Assembly: GCA_001797415.1 (NCBI GenBank)
Contig: MGPL01000112.1
Location: 1-17,773 of the forward strand
Length of the DNA stretch: 17,773 nucleotides
Reading direction: 5' to 3'
From: Deltaproteobacteria bacterium GWA2_55_10
GTDB lineage: Bacteria > Desulfobacterota > GWC2-55-46
Shown: piece after piece, positions 6,214-13,386 of the stretch
How positions within the stretch are numbered: position 1 is the first letter of the stretch
Layout: the number at the start of each line of letters is the position of its first letter
The notes under the pieces: model-generated
Told to the model about the DNA's origin: nothing
Databases searched by the model: none
The model's input: the letters and a program-made list of their open reading frames with translations, nothing else
Program-made: the position numbers and the translations under genes

Positions 6214-8595
6214 ATGCTTTTCAGTTACAACTGGTTAAAAGAGTATCTTGAGGGACTTCCTCAGGCTGAGGAAGTCTCGGAGAGGCTCACCATGTCCGGC
6301 ACCGAGATAGAGTCGGTGAGCAAGACAGGGGCCGCCTTTACGAATGTGGTGACAGCGCAGGTCGTCACCTGCGACAAGCACCCGAACGCCGACAAGCTCT
6401 CTCTGTGCCAGGTGAGGACCGACAGGGAAGAGCTTCAGATCGTCTGCGGGGCAAAGAACATGAAGCCCGGCGACAAGGTCGCGCTTGCCATGATAGGCGC
6501 GGAGCTTCCCGGAGGCTTCAAGATAAAGAAGTCCAAGATACGGGGAGTGGAGTCCCAGGGCATGATGTGCTCTGAGGTCGAGCTCGGCCTCAAGGACACC
6601 TCGAACGGCATCATGATACTGCCGCCTGAGACTCCGCTTGGCGTCGATTACGGCACTATCCTGGGCTCTGACTACATGATGGTGGCCGGCATTACCCCCA
6701 ACAGGGCCGATCTCCTTTCAATCAGGGGAATCGCGAGGGAGGCCTCTGCCGTAACAGGGGCGCGGTTCACTGAAAAATCATTCCCCGTTGCCGAGAACGG
6801 CAGGCCCATAGGCGAGACCGCCTCGGTATCTATAGATACTGGCGCGCCATGCGGCAGGTACTCCGCAAGGGTCATAGAGGGCGTCAAAATAGCCCAGTCG
6901 CCGGATGATATGAAAAACAGGCTCGAAGCCCACGGCATAAGGCCGATAAACAATGTCGTCGATGTGACCAACCTGGTCCTCCTTGAACTTGGCCAGCCCC
7001 TCCATGCATTTGACCTCGATAAGCTGAGCGGCAGAAAAATAATAGTCAGGCTCGCCAAAGAGGGCGAGCGCATGGAGACTATCGACGCGAAAGAGCGCGC
7101 GCTCGACGCCTCCATGCTCGTCATTGCCGACAATGCTGCCCCGGTGGCTGTCGCTGGCGTGATGGGCGGCAAGGGTTCGGAGGTAAGCGAGACTACCGTA
7201 AACATACTCCTTGAGAGCGCGTGGTTCGAGCCTTCGGCAGTGAGGAGCGCTTCCAGGAAGCTTGGCCTTTCGACCGACTCGTCCTACAGGTTCGAGAGGG
7301 GAGTCGATATAGAGGGCACGGTAAGGGCGCTCGATATGGCCGCGAATCTCATAGCGAAGCTCGCCGGCGGCACTGTAGCGAAGGGCGTGATAGATATCTA
7401 TCCTTCGAGGTCCGCGCCTGCCCCGATAGACTTCAGGCTCAAGCGCGCTCATGAGATATTGGGCGTAGAGATTGAGGAGAAAGAGGTCCTGGGCATATTC
7501 GGGAGGCTCGGAATCAGCGCAAAGGTCAAGTCAGCCAGCACCATCGAGGCGACCCCGCCAACGAGCAGGATGGACCTTGCAACTGAAATAGACCTCATCG
7601 AGGAAGCGGCCAGGATTTTCGGCTACAATAATATACCTGCTAAATTGCCTGTAGCAAAGCTTGCACCGGGAGACCCGGGCGAGCTTGCGCTATTGAGGAA
7701 GAAGATAAAAGGGGCGCTGGCTGCTTCTGGCCTTGTAGAGGTCATGAACTACAGCTTTGTCTCAAAGGATGCATTTGCCCTCGGCAGCCCTCAAAAAGAT
7801 GGCGTTGCCATAATGAACCCGCTCACAGAGGAGCAGGTCATCATGAGGGGCAGCCTCCTGCCGTCACTCCTCGATAACCTCAAGTACAACCTTGCGAGAA
7901 AAAACGAGGATGTAAGGATATTCGAGATAGCGCCCGTATTCGCGGCAGGGGAGAAGCTGCCCGAAGAGAGGCAGATGATAGCTGGCCTTATCTACGGAGC
8001 CCGCTACGAGAGCGGCTGGAGCTTCCCGAGGGATACGGTCGATTTCTTCGACGCGAAGGGCATTGTCGAACGGCTTTTTGAGAGCATCGGCATAGAGAAG
8101 GCAATATTCGAAAAGGGCCAGCGCCATCTTATGCACCCGGGCAAGACCGCTGTCGTAAAGATAGCGGGGAAGCCTGCCGGGACCATCGGAGAGCTGCACC
8201 CTGAGCTCTGGGACCGCTATGATATCCGGAAGCCAGCCTACATCTTCGAGCTTGAGCTTGGCGCGATACTCAAGGCCGCCAGCGCAGTGAAAAGATACTC
8301 CCAGCTGCCCAGATTTCCTGAATCCGAGAGGGATATTGCCTTCATTTCAGGGGAGGAGACCCCCTTCAGGGACATCTCAGACTCGATAAAAAGGATTGAT
8401 GCAAAACATATTGAAAAGGTTGAATTGTTTGATGTATACTATGGCAGCAACATACCTTCCGGGAAGAGAAGCCTCGCCGTACGCGTGACCTACAGGTCGC
8501 GGGAGGGTACTCTTACATACCAGGAAGTCGAAGACATGCACAGCAGGGTTGTATCAGAGCTCAAGGACAGGTTCCAGGCTGAAATACGGGAGTGA
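6214..8595 (+). CDS. pheT: phenylalanyl-tRNA synthetase beta subunit
   Basis: 793 aa, full length for bacterial PheT (E. coli 795). Order: N-terminal segment, tRNA-binding OB fold about 40-150 (KHPNADKLSLCQV), B3/B4 editing domain about 210-370 containing NNVVDVTNLVLLELGQPLHAFD, B5 domain about 400-475, inactive synthetase-like core about 480-680 and C-terminal ferredoxin-like anticodon-binding domain about 700-793 (RFPESERDIAF). GGGGTGG ends three bases before the ATG. The 65-nt gap after pheS contains a short stem and a C-run that could pair with this Shine-Dalgarno. The last 200 bp also carry a promoter-like sequence for ihfA. Confidence 0.98.
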   Translation: MLFSYNWLKEYLEGLPQAEEVSERLTMSGTEIESVSKTGAAFTNVVTAQVVTCDKHPNADKLSLCQVRTDREELQIVCGAKNMKPGDKVALAMIGAELPGGFKIKKSKIRGVESQGMMCSEVELGLKDTSNGIMILPPETPLGVDYGTILGSDYMMVAGITPNRADLLSIRGIAREASAVTGARFTEKSFPVAENGRPIGETASVSIDTGAPCGRYSARVIEGVKIAQSPDDMKNRLEAHGIRPINNVVDVTNLVLLELGQPLHAFDLDKLSGRKIIVRLAKEGERMETIDAKERALDASMLVIADNAAPVAVAGVMGGKGSEVSETTVNILLESAWFEPSAVRSASRKLGLSTDSSYRFERGVDIEGTVRALDMAANLIAKLAGGTVAKGVIDIYPSRSAPAPIDFRLKRAHEILGVEIEEKEVLGIFGRLGISAKVKSASTIEATPPTSRMDLATEIDLIEEAARIFGYNNIPAKLPVAKLAPGDPGELALLRKKIKGALAASGLVEVMNYSFVSKDAFALGSPQKDGVAIMNPLTEEQVIMRGSLLPSLLDNLKYNLARKNEDVRIFEIAPVFAAGEKLPEERQMIAGLIYGARYESGWSFPRDTVDFFDAKGIVERLFESIGIEKAIFEKGQRHLMHPGKTAVVKIAGKPAGTIGELHPELWDRYDIRKPAYIFELELGAILKAASAVKRYSQLPRFPESERDIAFISGEETPFRDISDSIKRIDAKHIEKVELFDVYYGSNIPSGKRSLAVRVTYRSREGTLTYQEVEDMHSRVVSELKDRFQAEIRE
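8411..8440 (+). promoter_or_regulatory. candidate ihfA promoter inside pheT
   Basis: TTGAAA (8411-8416) and TATACT (8435-8440) are 18 bp apart in an AT-rich dip of an otherwise GC-rich gene. The spacer, read on the minus strand at 8434-8422, is CATCAAACAATTC, a near match to the E. coli IHF site WATCAANNNNTTR. In E. coli ihfA also has its own promoter at the end of pheT and is autoregulated. Confidence 0.5.
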
Positions 8596-8632
8596 ACGCG
8601 CATATTAGAACCGCTTTAACAGGAGGACTGCT

Positions 8633-8938
8633 ATGACCAAGGCGGATATCGTAGAGATTGTCTTCGAGAAGGTAGGCTTTTCAAAAAAGGACGTGTCGGC
8701 GGTAATAGAGGAGATCTTCGAGACCGTAAAGACAACGCTCGAGTCGGGCGAAAAGGTCAAGGTCTCGGGCTTCGGCAACTTCACCATCCGCCAGAAGAGG
8801 GCCAGGCGCGGGAGAAATCCCCAGACCGGCAACGAGATAACCATCGACCAGAGAAGGGTGATGACCTTCAAGGCTAGCCAGCTCCTGAAGAAGTCGATAA
8901 ACCAGCCCTCTGCCCAGACCCCCACGGCGGCTGTGTAA
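8633..8938 (+). CDS. ihfA: integration host factor alpha subunit
   Basis: 101 aa DNA-bending HU/IHF-family protein. The N-terminal helices (MTKADIVEIVFEKVGF) and the dimerisation signature GFGNFTIRQKRARRGRNPQTG are clear; the Asn-Pro at the tip of the beta arm is the intercalating element. The position right after pheT, an IHF-alpha hallmark in Proteobacteria, favours ihfA over HU. AGGAGG is six bases before the ATG. The C-terminal tail after LLKKSI is Ala/Pro/Thr-rich and probably disordered. It acts with a beta subunit encoded elsewhere. Confidence 0.95.
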   Translation: MTKADIVEIVFEKVGFSKKDVSAVIEEIFETVKTTLESGEKVKVSGFGNFTIRQKRARRGRNPQTGNEITIDQRRVMTFKASQLLKKSINQPSAQTPTAAV

Positions 8939-8982
8939 CTGAATTTCGCGGGTTTTAAAAAGTTAGCTCAAGAGCGGCCCTG

Positions 8983-9336
8983 ATGACGCAGATACCTGAT
9001 AAGCTCTATTTCAAGATAGGCGAAGTGGCCACGCTCACGAAGGTAAAGCCCTACGTGCTCAGGTACTGGGAGAGCGAGTTCAAGATAATAAGCCCCAAGA
9101 AGTCGCTCACCAAGCAGAGGGTCTACAGCAGGCGCGACGTCGATCTGATACTCGATATAAAACGCCTCCTCTACAAGGAAGGTTTCACTCTCGACGGGGC
9201 CAAGAAGCGCGTAAAAGAGATACAGGCCGAAAAGGCAAAACAGCAGCTCGACCTGGGATTCTCGGATAAAAAGATACAGAACGCGCTCAAGTCCATAAAG
9301 AAAGAGCTGACTTCGATAAGGAAGATGCTGGTCTGA
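8983..9336 (+). CDS. small MerR-family transcriptional regulator
   Basis: 117 aa. Residues 9-75 form a MerR-type winged helix-turn-helix (FKIGEVATLTKVKPYVLRYW, then YSRRDVDLILDIKRLLYKEGF), followed by a basic/glutamine coiled-coil helix that would dimerise. It has no Cys pair or large ligand-binding domain, so it is not a metal or drug sensor of the classical type. A short MerR-like gene directly after ihfA is common in deltaproteobacterial genomes; its target is unknown to me. A 44-nt gap follows ihfA and the Shine-Dalgarno is weak. It is the last gene of the operon, with a terminator immediately after its stop. Confidence 0.9.
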   Translation: MTQIPDKLYFKIGEVATLTKVKPYVLRYWESEFKIISPKKSLTKQRVYSRRDVDLILDIKRLLYKEGFTLDGAKKRVKEIQAEKAKQQLDLGFSDKKIQNALKSIKKELTSIRKMLV

Positions 9337-9360
9337 AAAAAGCATCTCCGCTTGTTTTTT
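9335..9360 (+). terminator. terminator of the thrS-merR operon
   Basis: AAAAAAGC, loop ATCTCC, then GCTTGTTTTTT: a short stem with an A-tract on one side and six T on the other, starting in the stop codon of the MerR gene. This is the natural end of the translation operon. Confidence 0.65.
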
Positions 9361-9361
9361 C

Positions 9362-9390
9362 TGGCAAGGCAGCAAGTGTTGTGCTAAGAT
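9362..9390 (+). promoter_or_regulatory. candidate tRNA-Pro promoter
   Basis: TAAGAT at 9385-9390 is preceded by TGC, an extended -10 (TGnTAAGAT). A weak -35 is possible about 18 bp upstream in the CTGGCA stretch that starts at 9361. A GC-rich hairpin begins about ten bases after the -10, followed by tRNA-Pro at 9444. Confidence 0.4.
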
Positions 9391-9403
9391 TGTCTTTCCA
9401 ATG

Positions 9404-9423
9404 GGGGCCTTTCAGGCCCCTTT
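9404..9423 (+). terminator. terminator-like hairpin before tRNA-Pro
   Basis: GGGGCCT-TTC-AGGCCCC is a perfect seven-pair stem followed by only three T and then AAAA. It may be a second terminator for the upstream operon or an attenuator ahead of tRNA-Pro. Its place 10 nt after the -10 element mirrors the arrangement at 17635-17676. Confidence 0.5.
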
Positions 9424-9441
9424 AAAATTAGAGAATACGAT

Positions 9442-9520
<79 letters not shown>

Positions 9521-9524
9521 AGTC

Positions 9525-9562
9525 AAAATATCCGTAATCCCTTATGGGGTTACGGATATTTT
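9525..9562 (+). terminator. strong hairpin terminator after tRNA-Pro
   Basis: A 17-pair stem, AAAATATCCGTAATCCC (9525-9541) with GGGGTTACGGATATTTT (9546-9562), one G-T wobble, loop TTAT. The A/T flanks make it able to terminate in both directions. It starts five bases after the CCA end of tRNA-Pro. Confidence 0.75.
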
Positions 9563-9692
9563 CATTTGATGGGCAGGATTCGAAAGGCGCCGAGTGCCGA
9601 GCGAGTAGCGAGGAAGAGGCCCCAGGGACGGGGCCGGAAGCGAGGCGTCGCGGCTGGAATGAGGAGCCATGGAAGGCGACGAATGGAACCGA

Positions 9693-9717
9693 CAATTTTG
9701 CAGGGACAGCAAAATTG
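9693..9717. repeat. dispersed hairpin repeat, copy 1
   Basis: CAATTTTGC, loop AGGGACA, GCAAAATTG: nine perfect pairs. A close relative lies at 17430-17455 with one more pair and a loop one base shorter. Confidence 0.65.
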
Positions 9718-9773
9718 AACTTTTGCGCGAAGCGCAGAAGGCCCGAAGGGTCGAGTCCAAGGATGGACGAGAT

Positions 9774-9792
9774 AATCCTCTCGCCCCGACCA
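9774..9792 (+). repeat. direct repeat copy 2 (duplicated tRNA-Pro 3' end)
   Basis: Identical over 19 bases to 9502-9520, including the CCA. The rest of a tRNA is absent upstream, so this is not a second gene. Confidence 0.7.
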
Positions 9793-9797
9793 GAATC

Positions 9798-9831
9798 AAA
9801 AGCCCGCAACACTTTCGTGTTGCGGGCTTTT
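9798..9831. terminator. bidirectional intrinsic terminator
   Basis: AAAAGCCCGCAACAC (9798-9812) pairs perfectly with GTGTTGCGGGCTTTT (9817-9831), loop TTTC; 15 pairs with A/T-rich ends. It would end plus-strand transcription from the tRNA-Pro side and minus-strand transcription from the cupredoxin gene, whose stop is 36 bp away. Confidence 0.85.
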
Positions 9832-9866
9832 ATTTATACACCGATTTGCCAAGAAGAGCTATAGAC

Positions 9867-10274
9867 CTATTGTATTACTTCGAGCGTCCCTTCCATGCCC
9901 TTTTCCTTGTGGCTCTTCGAGAAGATAAACTTCCTGTCGCAATGGAATTTATATTTTCCCGGCCTGGTCGGCGTAAACCTTAATATCTTTGTTGACCGGG
10001 TGAGGTCTTCATCGATGTCAATGCCTGCTTCTGGAGCTTTCAGCACAAAGCTGTGCGGCACTATGGTTGATTCATTCGTCAATAGGAGCTCAACGGGCAA
10101 GCCCGCCTGTACTACTATATGATCGGGCTTGAAATAATAGCTCCCTCCCGATATTTCGACCCTCTGCACGCCGTTTGCGTCGGGCTCGGCTGTGAAAACC
10201 TCCGCATCGTCTTTGGCCAAGACTAAAGCTGGCAGGAGCAGTACCAACAGGCATATCGAAAACAGCTTTGCCAT
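9867..10274 (-). CDS. secreted cupredoxin-domain protein
   Basis: 135 aa, exported: residues 2-20 are a hydrophobic signal peptide ending LVLA, cleaved before KDD. The mature part is one cupredoxin beta-barrel. Likely type 1 copper ligands are H74 (VPHSF), C112 (KFHCDRK), H122 (KSHKEKG) and M127. The Cys-to-His spacing of ten residues is longer than in azurin or plastocyanin. It probably carries electrons or binds copper in the periplasm. The start at 10274 has AGAGG just upstream and lies downstream of the promoter; an in-frame ATG at 10301 would precede the expected transcript start. It has no operon partner; a terminator lies after the stop. Confidence 0.85.
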   Translation of the reverse strand: MAKLFSICLLVLLLPALVLAKDDAEVFTAEPDANGVQRVEISGGSYYFKPDHIVVQAGLPVELLLTNESTIVPHSFVLKAPEAGIDIDEDLTRSTKILRFTPTRPGKYKFHCDRKFIFSKSHKEKGMEGTLEVIQ

Positions 10275-10303
10275 GTGAGCCTCTGCTAAAAGGTAGTACA
10301 TTG

Positions 10304-10312
10304 ATTATAGCA
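10304..10312 (-). promoter_or_regulatory. extended -10 promoter of the cupredoxin gene
   Basis: On the minus strand TGCTATAAT (TATAAT at 10309-10304) is a perfect extended -10. No good -35 is seen at 16-18 bp, which is normal for this class. Transcription would start near 10297 and give a leader of about 23 nt. Confidence 0.6.
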
Positions 10313-10344
10313 GAGGTTAATAACAAACTTATTACTGGTTCGAC

Positions 10345-10388
10345 AAAAAAAATAAAAAAGCCGGCTTCCCCGGAAGGGAAATCGGCTT
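10345..10388 (-). terminator. terminator of the TPR / Cys-rich protein operon
   Basis: Read on the minus strand: AAGCCG (10388-10383), an inner loop region, CGGCTT (10363-10358) and then T runs broken by a single A. It lies about 25 bases after the stop of the 82-aa gene. Confidence 0.75.
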
Positions 10389-10411
10389 GGTCGTTTGATG
10401 CTCAACTATAG

Positions 10412-10660
10412 TCAGCTTTCCTGTATCTGGCTGGCCTTCTCCTCTTCCTGCCTCTTCAGCCACGCAAGCCCTCTTGCCAGTATCTCCTTTGGTATCGTGC
10501 TTTCATCCAGTTCGGCGTGAGGGATGAATTGCATGTCGCCGCACGCTGCGCACTCGGTCGAGAACCAGAGGCCCGTGATGAAATCGGGGTTATCGCTGTC
10601 GTATTCCTTTATCCAGCATTCCCATTTCAATTCAACGCATTGGCATGATTTCTTATCCAT
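10412..10660 (-). CDS. small Cys-rich hypothetical protein
   Basis: 82 aa that I do not recognise. Five cysteines lie in the first half: C6-x-C8, C15, and C37-x2-C40-G, suggesting a bound metal such as zinc. The second half is helical and charged, ending in a Lys/Glu/Gln-rich tail. No signal peptide or membrane segment, so cytosolic. The ATG follows the stop of the upstream GT-C/TPR gene by only four bases and has no strong Shine-Dalgarno of its own, so it is probably translated by coupling. A terminator follows. Function unknown; it is real by context, composition and coupling rather than by family match. Confidence 0.7.
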   Translation of the reverse strand: MDKKSCQCVELKWECWIKEYDSDNPDFITGLWFSTECAACGDMQFIPHAELDESTIPKEILARGLAWLKRQEEEKASQIQES

Positions 10661-10664
10661 CAGT

Positions 10665-12539
10665 TCAGCGTCCGTACCGTTTCAGATTCTCGATTGACTT
10701 TTCATACCCCGGATTTGCCGAGAGGGATTTTTTGAAATAGACGACCGCTTCGTCCCTGCGGCCCTGTTCCGCGAGTATCTCGCCGATCTTGTTGCTGGCC
10801 TCCGCCGTGAAGACATCCCGCTGGACGAGATAGTTGAGATGGGCAATTGCGTCCTGGGCGCGCCCTGCCTTTGAGAGCATTATGGCCAGGTCCTTCCGTA
10901 TAACCGGGTTGCCGGGGTCTCTTTCCACTATGAACTCAAGGTGCTCGATTGCCATCCCCGGCTTACCCATCTTGTCGTACAATACGGCGATGTTCTTTCT
11001 GGCCAGCGGATATCCCGGCGCCACCTCAACGGCCTTGCTCAAGTTTACAAGCGCCTCATCGTAATCCCCGGAACCAGTCAAAATCGTGCCGAGGTTCACG
11101 CGGGCCATCACGTTTTCGGGGTCTGATTTTACGGCTGACCGGAACTCATTCAGTGCCTCTTCAGCCTTGCCTGATTTGTAATAAATCAGACCAAGGTTGA
11201 AGTGCTCTATGGATGAATCGGGTTTTATCCTGAGCGCGGCCTGATAGTGGCTGACGGCTTCGTCTAAAACGCCCCTCTCATAGAGCAGCGCGCCCAGGTT
11301 GGTGTGCGCAATAAAGGCGTCCGGGTTTTTACTCAGCGTATCCCGCCACAGCGTCTCGAGGTCTTTATAGATATGCGTCTGGTTCCAGGCAAGCGCCCCT
11401 AAAGCGATGATTATCGGCGCTGCCGCGAACCGGAGGTTCCTGAAGGCCCCGGCCTTTTCCGTAAGCCTTCCGGCAGATTCGGCGAATAATACGATGAGCC
11501 CCGCGCTCGCAAGGTACTGGAAATGGTCTGCCACGAACGAGTACCTGAAAGGATAGACATTGAAGAAGCCGAGGGCAGGGAAGAGCGTCACGAGGAAAAA
11601 GGCGACAGCCGCAAGTGCGCCCTTGCCAGTCTTATCCCGGAGGATAAAGAGGGCGGCAAGCAATATGAAAAGCGCGACCGGGTAAATCCACTGCCAGAGG
11701 TCGGCGAGGTCGAGCGTCCACCGCTCGTATATGAACGACAGGTCAAACGGGAGAAGGAGCTTGAAGGCGTAAAAGAAGGCTATCCTTCCGGGCAGGAGCA
11801 GGCGATCCCAGACGGGCAGCGCCCATTCGTCGCCCCTTGCGCCGACTATATTGAGTTCCCACCAGACCGTTACCAGGCCCATCACAAGGCCGACGCCGAA
11901 GAACGGAACGAGCCTCAGCAATAGATTCCTGTCTATCCTTCCGTCCCGGAGCCAGCGTATGATGATAATGGCAACGGGCAGGGTGCATGCGACGGTCTTA
12001 CTGAGGAGCGCGGCGAAAAAGAAGGCGAGAGAGGCGGCATAAGCCCAAGCCTTCTCCTTTTTTTCGAAGCTTAAAAACGCGAGGAGCGAGAGCAGGTAGA
12101 AAAATCCGGAGAGGACATTCTTCCGCTCGGTCACCCACGCGACCGATTCCACGTGCACAGGATGTAGCGCGAAGATGAGGGCCGCGAAGTACCCGTATTT
12201 GAGGTCAAGCCTTCGGCATACCATCCATATAAGGGCAGCGTTCGCCGCGTGCAACAGTATGTTGACCGCGTGAAAGCCCGCTGGTTCAAGGCCCCAGATG
12301 TGCTGTTCGATCCAGAATGTCGTGAAGACGAGGGGGTAATACTGCGGGCTCTCGGTGGACAACCAGATGTCCCGGAGCCCTCCGGGCGAGAGCAGGTTGG
12401 CGTTCCTTATAACATAATGGTCGTCGTCCCAGATGAACCCGGCATTTAGCGCAGGGTAGTAGGCGGCAGCTGCCAGGGCAAGGAGAAGGGCGAGCTTGAG
12501 GCAATCTGCGAGAGCCCTGTTTTTTATGAAAGATTGCAT
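10665..12539 (-). CDS. multipass membrane protein with GT-C-like domain and C-terminal TPR repeats
   Basis: 624 aa. The first 400 residues hold about ten hydrophobic segments. After the first, W37-D38-D39-D40 sits in the first external loop, where GT-C glycosyltransferases of the PMT/ArnT/TMTC type carry their catalytic acid; HPVHVESVAWVTERKN is a second family-like stretch. From about 405 to the end there are roughly six tetratricopeptide repeats (for example AHTNLGALLYERGVLDEAVS). It resembles bacterial TMTC-like TPR proteins, which may transfer polyprenyl-linked sugars to proteins or lipids; activity and substrate are unproven. The ATG at 12539 is chosen; a TTG one codon earlier is possible. 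Shine-Dalgarno is weak. It is followed four bases later by the small Cys-rich gene. Confidence 0.85.
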   Translation of the reverse strand: MQSFIKNRALADCLKLALLLALAAAAYYPALNAGFIWDDDHYVIRNANLLSPGGLRDIWLSTESPQYYPLVFTTFWIEQHIWGLEPAGFHAVNILLHAANAALIWMVCRRLDLKYGYFAALIFALHPVHVESVAWVTERKNVLSGFFYLLSLLAFLSFEKKEKAWAYAASLAFFFAALLSKTVACTLPVAIIIIRWLRDGRIDRNLLLRLVPFFGVGLVMGLVTVWWELNIVGARGDEWALPVWDRLLLPGRIAFFYAFKLLLPFDLSFIYERWTLDLADLWQWIYPVALFILLAALFILRDKTGKGALAAVAFFLVTLFPALGFFNVYPFRYSFVADHFQYLASAGLIVLFAESAGRLTEKAGAFRNLRFAAAPIIIALGALAWNQTHIYKDLETLWRDTLSKNPDAFIAHTNLGALLYERGVLDEAVSHYQAALRIKPDSSIEHFNLGLIYYKSGKAEEALNEFRSAVKSDPENVMARVNLGTILTGSGDYDEALVNLSKAVEVAPGYPLARKNIAVLYDKMGKPGMAIEHLEFIVERDPGNPVIRKDLAIMLSKAGRAQDAIAHLNYLVQRDVFTAEASNKIGEILAEQGRRDEAVVYFKKSLSANPGYEKSIENLKRYGR

Positions 12540-12569
12540 CAATGATTCGCCGGAATCGAAAGATATTAT

Positions 12570-12607
12570 GCGCCAGGACGGATTTTCCGCAATCCGTTCC
12601 AGTGCGC
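12570..12607. repeat. inverted repeat upstream of the TPR gene
   Basis: GGACGGATT (12576-12584) pairs with AATCCGTTCC (12591-12600) with one bulge, and GCGC flanks on both sides extend it. It lies 30-70 bp before the TPR gene start and may be an operator or a leader hairpin. Possible -10 sequences here (for example TAATAT on the minus strand) have no convincing -35. Confidence 0.35.
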
Positions 12608-12684
12608 GTCTGCGATGGTCAACATGGTATTTTTATCATCAATCCCCTTGTCTTTTCAATTGTTTTCACTTTCGTTGCGGGGCG

Positions 12685-12728
12685 CAAAAAAAAACAGAGG
12701 CCGCAGCCTTAATGCTGGCGGCCTCTGT
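12685..12728 (-). terminator. strong terminator of the ferritin-like gene
   Basis: Eleven perfect pairs, ACAGAGGCCGC (12694-12704) with GCGGCCTCTGT (12718-12728), plus inner AGC/GCT. On the minus strand the stem is followed by an uninterrupted run of T (12693 downward). It separates this gene from the TPR gene. Confidence 0.9.
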
Positions 12729-12749
12729 GAAAGCGTCCGTATGACTGAT

Positions 12750-13202
12750 TCAGGCGGCCTTTTTCCAGACCTGGTTCTTTATGGCCTGTTCAATGTAGCT
12801 CAGGTGCCCCTGTTCGTCCTTGAAATTCTTGTTCACGAGATTCAGGATTCTCTCAGGAAAGTCCAGCTTCACCGCATCGCCGTACCTCCTGTTCGTGGTC
12901 TCCTCGCCGGTTTTCAAGGCCTTCAGCGCGCCTTCGACGCCTGTGAGGCTCCGTACCTTGGTGAATATGTCCAGGACATAGCCCTTGAAGTCCCTTGAGA
13001 ACTTCGGCGGCTCATCGCCGAGGCTGCGGATTTCATCGGACAAGTCCTTGATGTGCCTTTCGTGATCGTCCCTGAAGCGTTCGACGTTCCTTTTAACGTC
13101 AGGGATGTCTATGTGGCGAAAGGTCTCGGTGTAAGCGAAGAAAGCGTCAATATCGATCTTGCAAAGAGACTTCAACTCTTTTGCTATTTCCTTGTTGTCC
13201 AT
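12750..13202 (-). CDS. ferritin-like DUF2383/PA2169-type four-helix protein
   Basis: 150 aa, cytosolic, almost entirely helical. The pattern matches the DUF2383 ferritin-like family: helix 1 with SLCKIDIDAFFAYTETF, helix 2 with DDHERHIKDLSDEIRSLGDEP, a linker, helix 3 with GEETTNRRYGDAV and helix 4 with NFKDEQGHLSYIEQAI. Glu and His residues at these places could bind a di-metal centre, but I cannot prove that a metal is bound; members are often described as stress-related. The ATG at 13202 is preceded by AGGAGG at six bases, so a TTG start eight codons upstream is rejected. It is a single-gene unit with its own promoter and terminator. Confidence 0.85.
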   Translation of the reverse strand: MDNKEIAKELKSLCKIDIDAFFAYTETFRHIDIPDVKRNVERFRDDHERHIKDLSDEIRSLGDEPPKFSRDFKGYVLDIFTKVRSLTGVEGALKALKTGEETTNRRYGDAVKLDFPERILNLVNKNFKDEQGHLSYIEQAIKNQVWKKAA

Positions 13203-13241
13203 AATGCCCCTCCTTTGAATTGACAACAGCCCCGATGTATT

Positions 13242-13270
13242 AGTATATACCCGCTCCAGAGTACCTTCAA
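13242..13270 (-). promoter_or_regulatory. sigma70-type promoter of the ferritin-like gene
   Basis: On the minus strand TTGAAG (13270-13265) and TATACT (13247-13242) are 17 bp apart. The start of transcription would be near 13235, giving a leader of about 33 nt with a strong Shine-Dalgarno. Confidence 0.7.
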
Positions 13271-13386
13271 GCGCACGCCCGTTTCACTTCCCGGCCGGGG
13301 CCGCAAGCCCATAGACAACAGGCAGTGTTGCAGGGAATAAGCCGCTGGCAGCCGCATTGTAGAAGGAAATGGTGTAGACTTGCTTT

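Larger units (their letters stand above)
9521..9792 (+). mobile_element. 272-bp tRNA-Pro-linked stem-loop element (possible integrated remnant)
   Basis: The segment is bounded on the left by the tRNA-Pro 3' end and on the right by its 19-base copy. It holds no credible protein gene. Just inside, at 9575-9584, AGGATTCGAA is the reverse complement of the tRNA T-loop region TTCGAATCCT (9498-9507). Between 9618 and 9768 stem-loops follow one another: GGCCCC/GGGGCC; CGTCGC/GCGACG enclosing GGCT/AGCC; CAATTTTGC/GCAAAATTG; CTTTTGCGC/GCGCAGAAG; GGCCC/GGGTC; GTCC/GGAC. Both tRNA-end copies are followed by TCAAAA and a strong terminator. It may be a non-autonomous element, a decayed island or a structured RNA. 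No integrase is present. Confidence 0.5.
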
